Of a stretch of DNA of 27,489 bases, positions 24,061-27,489 are shown piece after piece. Numbering within the stretch: the first letter of the stretch is position 1; each line of letters starts with the position of its first letter. Both the position numbers and the translations under genes were made by a program. The notes below the pieces were generated by a model. That model saw only the letters and a list, made by a program, of their open reading frames with translations. It had not been told where the DNA came from and made no database searches. The DNA is from an uncultured Bacillaceae bacterium (GTDB lineage Bacteria; Bacillota; Bacilli; Bacillales; Cytobacillaceae), in the NCBI GenBank assembly GCA_937995745.1, contig CALKIU010000139.1:1-27489 (forward strand). The letters are read 5' to 3'.

Positions 24061-24094
24061 TACTTCGGCCCGCTGGCTTTTTTTCGCAAAAAAA

Positions 24095-24123
24095 TCCCGC
24101 ACCGTCACAATGGCGGTGCGGGA
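24095..24123 (-). terminator. Terminator between convergent yugO and pgi
   Basis: Perfect 10-bp arms TCCCGCACCG (24095-24104) and CGGTGCGGGA (24114-24123). Leftwards it is followed by seven T, so it is a full terminator for pgi only 4 bp after its stop; rightwards the U-run is weak (ACATTTATTT) but it may also serve yugO. Confidence 0.9.
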
Positions 24124-24127
24124 ACAT

Positions 24128-25477
24128 TTATTTCAGGCGCTTTTCCAATTCCGCTTTCATATCCTCAAATCCCGGTTTGCCGAGAAGGGCGAACATATTC
24201 TTTTTGTATGCTTCCACTCCGGGCTGGTCGAACGGGTTGACCCCGAGCAGATAGCCGCTCATGGCACAAGCTTTTTCAAAGAAATAAACGAGATAGCCGA
24301 AATGGTATTCATCAAGTGAAGGCACGGAAACAACGAGATTGGGAACGCCCCCGTCCGTATGGGCGAGAAGGGTTCCGCGGAACGCTTGGTCGTTGACAAA
24401 ATCCACCGTTTTGCCGGCCAAATAATTGAGCCCGTCCAAGTCTTTATCCTCTGCTTCAATCACGAGCTCGCGCCGCGGTTTTTCCACCTTGATGACCGTT
24501 TCGAACAGATCCCGCCGCCCCTCCTGAATGTACTGGCCGAGGGAATGAAGATCGGTGGAGAAATTGGCCGAGGCCGGGAAAATCCCTTTCAGGTCCTTTC
24601 CTTCGCTCTCGCCGAACAACTGCTTCCACCACTCGGCAAAATATTGCAGCGCCGGTTCATAGTTGACGAGCATCTCAATCGTTTTTCCTTTGTTGTACAA
24701 AATGTTTCTTACCGCCGCATATTGATAGGCATAGTTTACATCCAGTTCCGACTTTGCAAAATCGTTGCGGGCATCGGCCGCTCCTTTCATCATCGCCCGG
24801 ATATCGGCGCCGCTTACGGCAATCGGCAACAGTCCGACAGCGGTCAAAACGGAATACCGTCCCCCAATGTCGTCAGGAATGACAAACGATTCGTAGCCTT
24901 CTTCATTGGCCAGCGTTTTTAAAGCGCCTTTTTCTTTGTCCGTCGTGGCATAAATCCGTTTGCGCGCTTCTTCCTTGCCGTATTTTTCCTCCAGTATTTT
25001 GCGGAAAATCCGGAAGGCGATGGCCGGCTCCGTCGTCGTTCCCGACTTGGAAATGACATTGATGGAAAAATCTTTTCCTTCCAACAAATCGATGACATCG
25101 CTCATGTAAGTGGAGCTGATATTGTTGCCGGCAAAAATGATTTGGGGGCCGTTCCGTTTTTCTTTGGCAAGCACATTGTAAAAACTGTGCTGCAGCATCT
25201 CAATGGCCGCCCGCGCTCCCAAATAGGAACCGCCAATGCCGATGACGACCAAGACATCAGAATCTTGGCGGATTTTTTCAGCCGCTTTTTCAATCCGGGC
25301 AAATTCTTCTTTGTCGTAGTGGACAGGCAAATCGATCCAGCCCAAAAAATCATTGCCTGCGCCCGTTTTTTCATGGAGAGAATGATGGGCAACTTTCACG
25401 AAATCACGCATATAATCCAGTTCATGCTCAGAAAAAAATGGCTGTGCGTTGGAATAATCAAAGCGAAACTTAGTCAT
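24128..25477 (-). CDS. pgi: Glucose-6-phosphate isomerase
   Basis: A 449-residue protein, the length of Bacillus-type Pgi. It interconverts glucose 6-phosphate and fructose 6-phosphate in the cytoplasm. Signatures: VIGIGGSYLGARA (sugar-phosphate-binding), INVISKSGTTTEPAIAFR, the catalytic Glu in LFGESEGKD, FSTDLHSLGQYIQEG, and VNPFDQPGVEAYKKNMF with the C-terminal catalytic Lys region. The ATG at 25477 follows GGGAGG; a version six codons longer has no better site. The neighbours yugJ and yugO support the Bacillus-like order. Confidence 0.97.
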   Translation of the reverse strand: MTKFRFDYSNAQPFFSEHELDYMRDFVKVAHHSLHEKTGAGNDFLGWIDLPVHYDKEEFARIEKAAEKIRQDSDVLVVIGIGGSYLGARAAIEMLQHSFYNVLAKEKRNGPQIIFAGNNISSTYMSDVIDLLEGKDFSINVISKSGTTTEPAIAFRIFRKILEEKYGKEEARKRIYATTDKEKGALKTLANEEGYESFVIPDDIGGRYSVLTAVGLLPIAVSGADIRAMMKGAADARNDFAKSELDVNYAYQYAAVRNILYNKGKTIEMLVNYEPALQYFAEWWKQLFGESEGKDLKGIFPASANFSTDLHSLGQYIQEGRRDLFETVIKVEKPRRELVIEAEDKDLDGLNYLAGKTVDFVNDQAFRGTLLAHTDGGVPNLVVSVPSLDEYHFGYLVYFFEKACAMSGYLLGVNPFDQPGVEAYKKNMFALLGKPGFEDMKAELEKRLK

Positions 25478-25683
25478 TTTCTGCCTCCCAAACATTTATT
25501 TTTTCGTGCGTGAGCCATTAACATGTGCGGAGAGAAGCCGATTCATCATTTTTGGATGGCATTCCCGCACAATGATTATTCTGGACTTGCATCACGCCGT
25601 TCATAAGGCGGGAAAAGAAACGCTTTATTTCCGGGTTCTCCGGGTTTGATAAAAGACGAATCATAACATGCGATTGGCCGCTA

Positions 25684-26847
25684 TTACAATGAAGCCTTGT
25701 AAATAGCGAGGACATCTTCCCGGTTCAGCTTTTTAAAACGGCCGAACTCCCCGTTCGCCAGCGCTTTATCTGCCAGCATGTCCAACCGGCTGTCATCGAT
25801 GCCATAATCAGAGAGTCGCGCCGGCGCGCCGATGCTGTCCCAAAACGCCCGCAATCTGTCTATCCCTTCAAGCCCCGCTTCAATATCCGTTTTTCCGGCC
25901 GGATCAACGCCAAATACGCGGACGGCCAGCTGTTTAAACCGTTCGGGCTTCACATGAATCGTGTGCCGCATCCAGTTGGGAAAAAGAATGGCCAAACCTC
26001 CCCCGTGCGGAATATCATAGACGGCCGAAACGGCATGTTCCAGAGTGTGTGTCGCCCAATCTCCCTTAAAGCCCATGGACAGCATGCCGTTCAATGCCAT
26101 CGTGCCCAAGTACATCATCGTCGCCCGGTGCTCATAATTCTCAGGGTCCGCCAGCAATTTCGGCGCCGTTTCCATGGCCGTGATGAGAAAAGATTCACAC
26201 ATGCGATCCTGGAAAGGAGTATTCTCCTCCAAATGAAAATAATGTTCCAGCACATGGGACATCATATCGACAATGCCGTAAACCGTCTGTTCCCTCGGCA
26301 CGGTGTATGTATAAACGGGATCAAGAATGGAAAACTTCGGATAAACTTTTCTGCTGGCCCAGCCGTATTTTTCTTTTGTTTCCCAGTTCGTGATCACAGA
26401 GTTGGCATTCATTTCCGAACCGGTCGCTGCCAAAGTCAGCACGGTTCCAAACGGCAGGGCTTCGCGGACAGGCGCTTTTTTGATGACGAGATCCCACGGA
26501 TCGCCGTCATATTTTGCCCCAGCCGCGATTGCTTTTGTGCAATCAATGACACTGCCGCCGCCGACGGCCAATAAAAAATCAATCTTTTCATTGCGGCAAA
26601 TGTCAACCCCTTTGCGGACGGTCGAGATGCGCGGATTCGGCTCCACTCCGGAGAGTTCGAAAAGATTGACATCAATCTCTTTTAATATAGAGACCACTTC
26701 GTCATAAAGGCCGTTGCGCTTAATGCTGCCGCCCCCGTATACCAAGAGAACATTTTTTCCGTATTGCGGCACTTCTTTTTTTAAGCTCTCCAATTGTCCC
26801 TTTCCAAAAATTAACTTGGTTGGATTCCAATACATAAAGTTTTCCAA
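25684..26847 (-). CDS. yugJ: Iron/zinc-dependent alcohol dehydrogenase (YugJ/YqhD type)
   Basis: A 387-residue group III alcohol dehydrogenase that reduces aldehydes to alcohols with NAD(P)H. The nucleotide site shows GGGS (97-100) with TGSEMNANSVITN. Metal ligands are D194, H198, H267 and H281, the same numbers as in E. coli YqhD, which supports both family and start. The start is a TTG at 26847: GGGGGAG is 7 nt upstream, and the next ATG (four codons in) is too far from it. In Bacillus subtilis the homologue has the same length. A TTGACA box on the leftward strand (26889-26894) may be the -35 element. It lies 206 bp upstream of pgi in the same direction; no terminator was recognised between them. 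Confidence 0.94.
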   Translation of the reverse strand: MENFMYWNPTKLIFGKGQLESLKKEVPQYGKNVLLVYGGGSIKRNGLYDEVVSILKEIDVNLFELSGVEPNPRISTVRKGVDICRNEKIDFLLAVGGGSVIDCTKAIAAGAKYDGDPWDLVIKKAPVREALPFGTVLTLAATGSEMNANSVITNWETKEKYGWASRKVYPKFSILDPVYTYTVPREQTVYGIVDMMSHVLEHYFHLEENTPFQDRMCESFLITAMETAPKLLADPENYEHRATMMYLGTMALNGMLSMGFKGDWATHTLEHAVSAVYDIPHGGGLAILFPNWMRHTIHVKPERFKQLAVRVFGVDPAGKTDIEAGLEGIDRLRAFWDSIGAPARLSDYGIDDSRLDMLADKALANGEFGRFKKLNREDVLAIYKASL

Positions 26848-27162
26848 AACTTCTCTCCCCCTTTAGGAATATTATCCATTATTCCCATTGTCAATGCAAA
26901 AATGCCGGATATTATTTGCGGACAAGGCGCGCGGGCGGCTTCAGCTAACCCGGCATGTTTCCAAACAAAACTTTTTTCCATCCAACCTTAAAACGATTAA
27001 TTGCTTTTCCCGGAACAAACGGCAAGCGATGACAGTTGCAAAGAGCATTGTCTCGTGTTCATACCTTTCCGCAAAAATAACGCAAATACATCCAAAAAAT
27101 GTATAAATTTTTCCTTTTAACACAAAATACACATGAATTTACAAATGAAAGGAGGAAACATG
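26848..27162. promoter_or_regulatory. Divergent promoter region between yugJ and yuzA
   Basis: About 315 bp without a gene. On the leftward strand TTGACA lies at 26889-26894, 17 bp before TATTCC, a weak sigma-A-like pair that would leave a very short leader. On the rightward strand no promoter is clear; the yuzA ribosome site AAAGGAGG is strong. Confidence 0.4.
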
Positions 27163-27396
27163 ATGAGCACTCTGCAGCGTATTGCGTTGATTTTAACGAT
27201 TATCGGAGCAATTAACTGGGGACTTATCGGCTTATTCCAATTTGATCTTGTCGCCTCCATCTTCGGAGGACAAGATTCGATGATTTCAAGAATTATTTTC
27301 GCCTTGGTCGGGCTTGCGGGCCTCATCAATCTGGGCCTCTTGTTTAAGGGTGATGAAAGCTATGGGAGAGGACCGCAGCCGGGAGCAGCCCAGTAA
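27163..27396 (+). CDS. yuzA: DUF378 small membrane protein
   Basis: A 77-residue protein with two membrane helices (about 5-25 and 42-60): LQRIALILTIIGAINWGLIG, then FQFDLVASIFGG, then IIFALVGLAGLINLGLLF. This is the DUF378 pattern, including the conserved INWGLIG. Function unknown. Two ATGs in tandem (27160 and 27163) follow AAAGGAGG; the second has the better spacing (7 nt). The C-terminal tail is short, with Gly/Pro. In Bacillus yuzA also neighbours yugJ. A terminator follows 15 bp after the stop. Confidence 0.9.
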   Translation: MSTLQRIALILTIIGAINWGLIGLFQFDLVASIFGGQDSMISRIIFALVGLAGLINLGLLFKGDESYGRGPQPGAAQ

Positions 27397-27410
27397 AATC
27401 TCCGCAAAGA

Positions 27411-27441
27411 AATCCTTGCAAATCAATGCAAGGATTTTTTT
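27411..27441 (+). terminator. Intrinsic terminator of yuzA
   Basis: Perfect 10-bp arms AATCCTTGCA (27411-27420) and TGCAAGGATT (27427-27436) followed by a T-run. Confidence 0.95.
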
Positions 27442-27489
27442 GCTATATTTCTGCAATCATGATAAAAAATTTGTGAAAAAAATGACATT

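Overview
The window looks like a chromosomal segment of a Bacillaceae species, probably a moderately thermophilic facultative anaerobe of the Caldibacillus / 'Bacillus thermoamylovorans' type. The evidence is AGGAGG-type ribosome binding sites, intrinsic terminators, a CsgA-like spore protein with a sigma-G-like promoter, a YteA-type DksA protein, and a pgi / yugJ / yuzA / yugO neighbourhood as in Bacillus. The species assignment is inference.

Positions 1-5830 hold an AT-rich anaerobic-respiration island read leftwards. It contains a Tat-exported lipoprotein flavoprotein (cut by the left edge) downstream of a membrane-anchored five-haem cytochrome c, then a second Tat lipoprotein flavoprotein with its own tatA. 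Both flavoproteins keep the FAD-binding framework of the fumarate reductase/urocanate reductase superfamily but appear to lack its key catalytic residues, so their electron acceptors are unknown. A decayed gene at about 5158-5760 looks like a DmsC-type membrane anchor.

Positions 5831-13612 hold a molybdoenzyme locus in two divergent units. Leftwards runs an operon of radical SAM enzyme, TorD-like chaperone, multi-cluster Fe-S protein and a second tatA. Rightwards runs a PucR-type regulator, then a bis-MGD oxidoreductase catalytic subunit overlapping a DmsB-like four-cluster subunit. The oxidoreductase has no visible Tat signal and no anchor gene, although TatA and TorD are encoded nearby and an anchor remnant lies beside them. 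This mismatch is the most interesting feature of the locus.

Positions 13613-27489 are mostly housekeeping or accessory: an IclR regulator beside malate synthase G (glyoxylate use), a small zinc-finger protein, a tandem array of about 51-bp palindromic repeats (18121-18372), a BASS-family transporter, YteA, CsgA, a nucleotidyltransferase-like protein that has lost its D-x-D pair, a YugO potassium channel, glucose-6-phosphate isomerase, a YqhD/YugJ-type alcohol dehydrogenase and a DUF378 membrane protein. No tRNA, rRNA, CRISPR array, insertion sequence or riboswitch was recognised.
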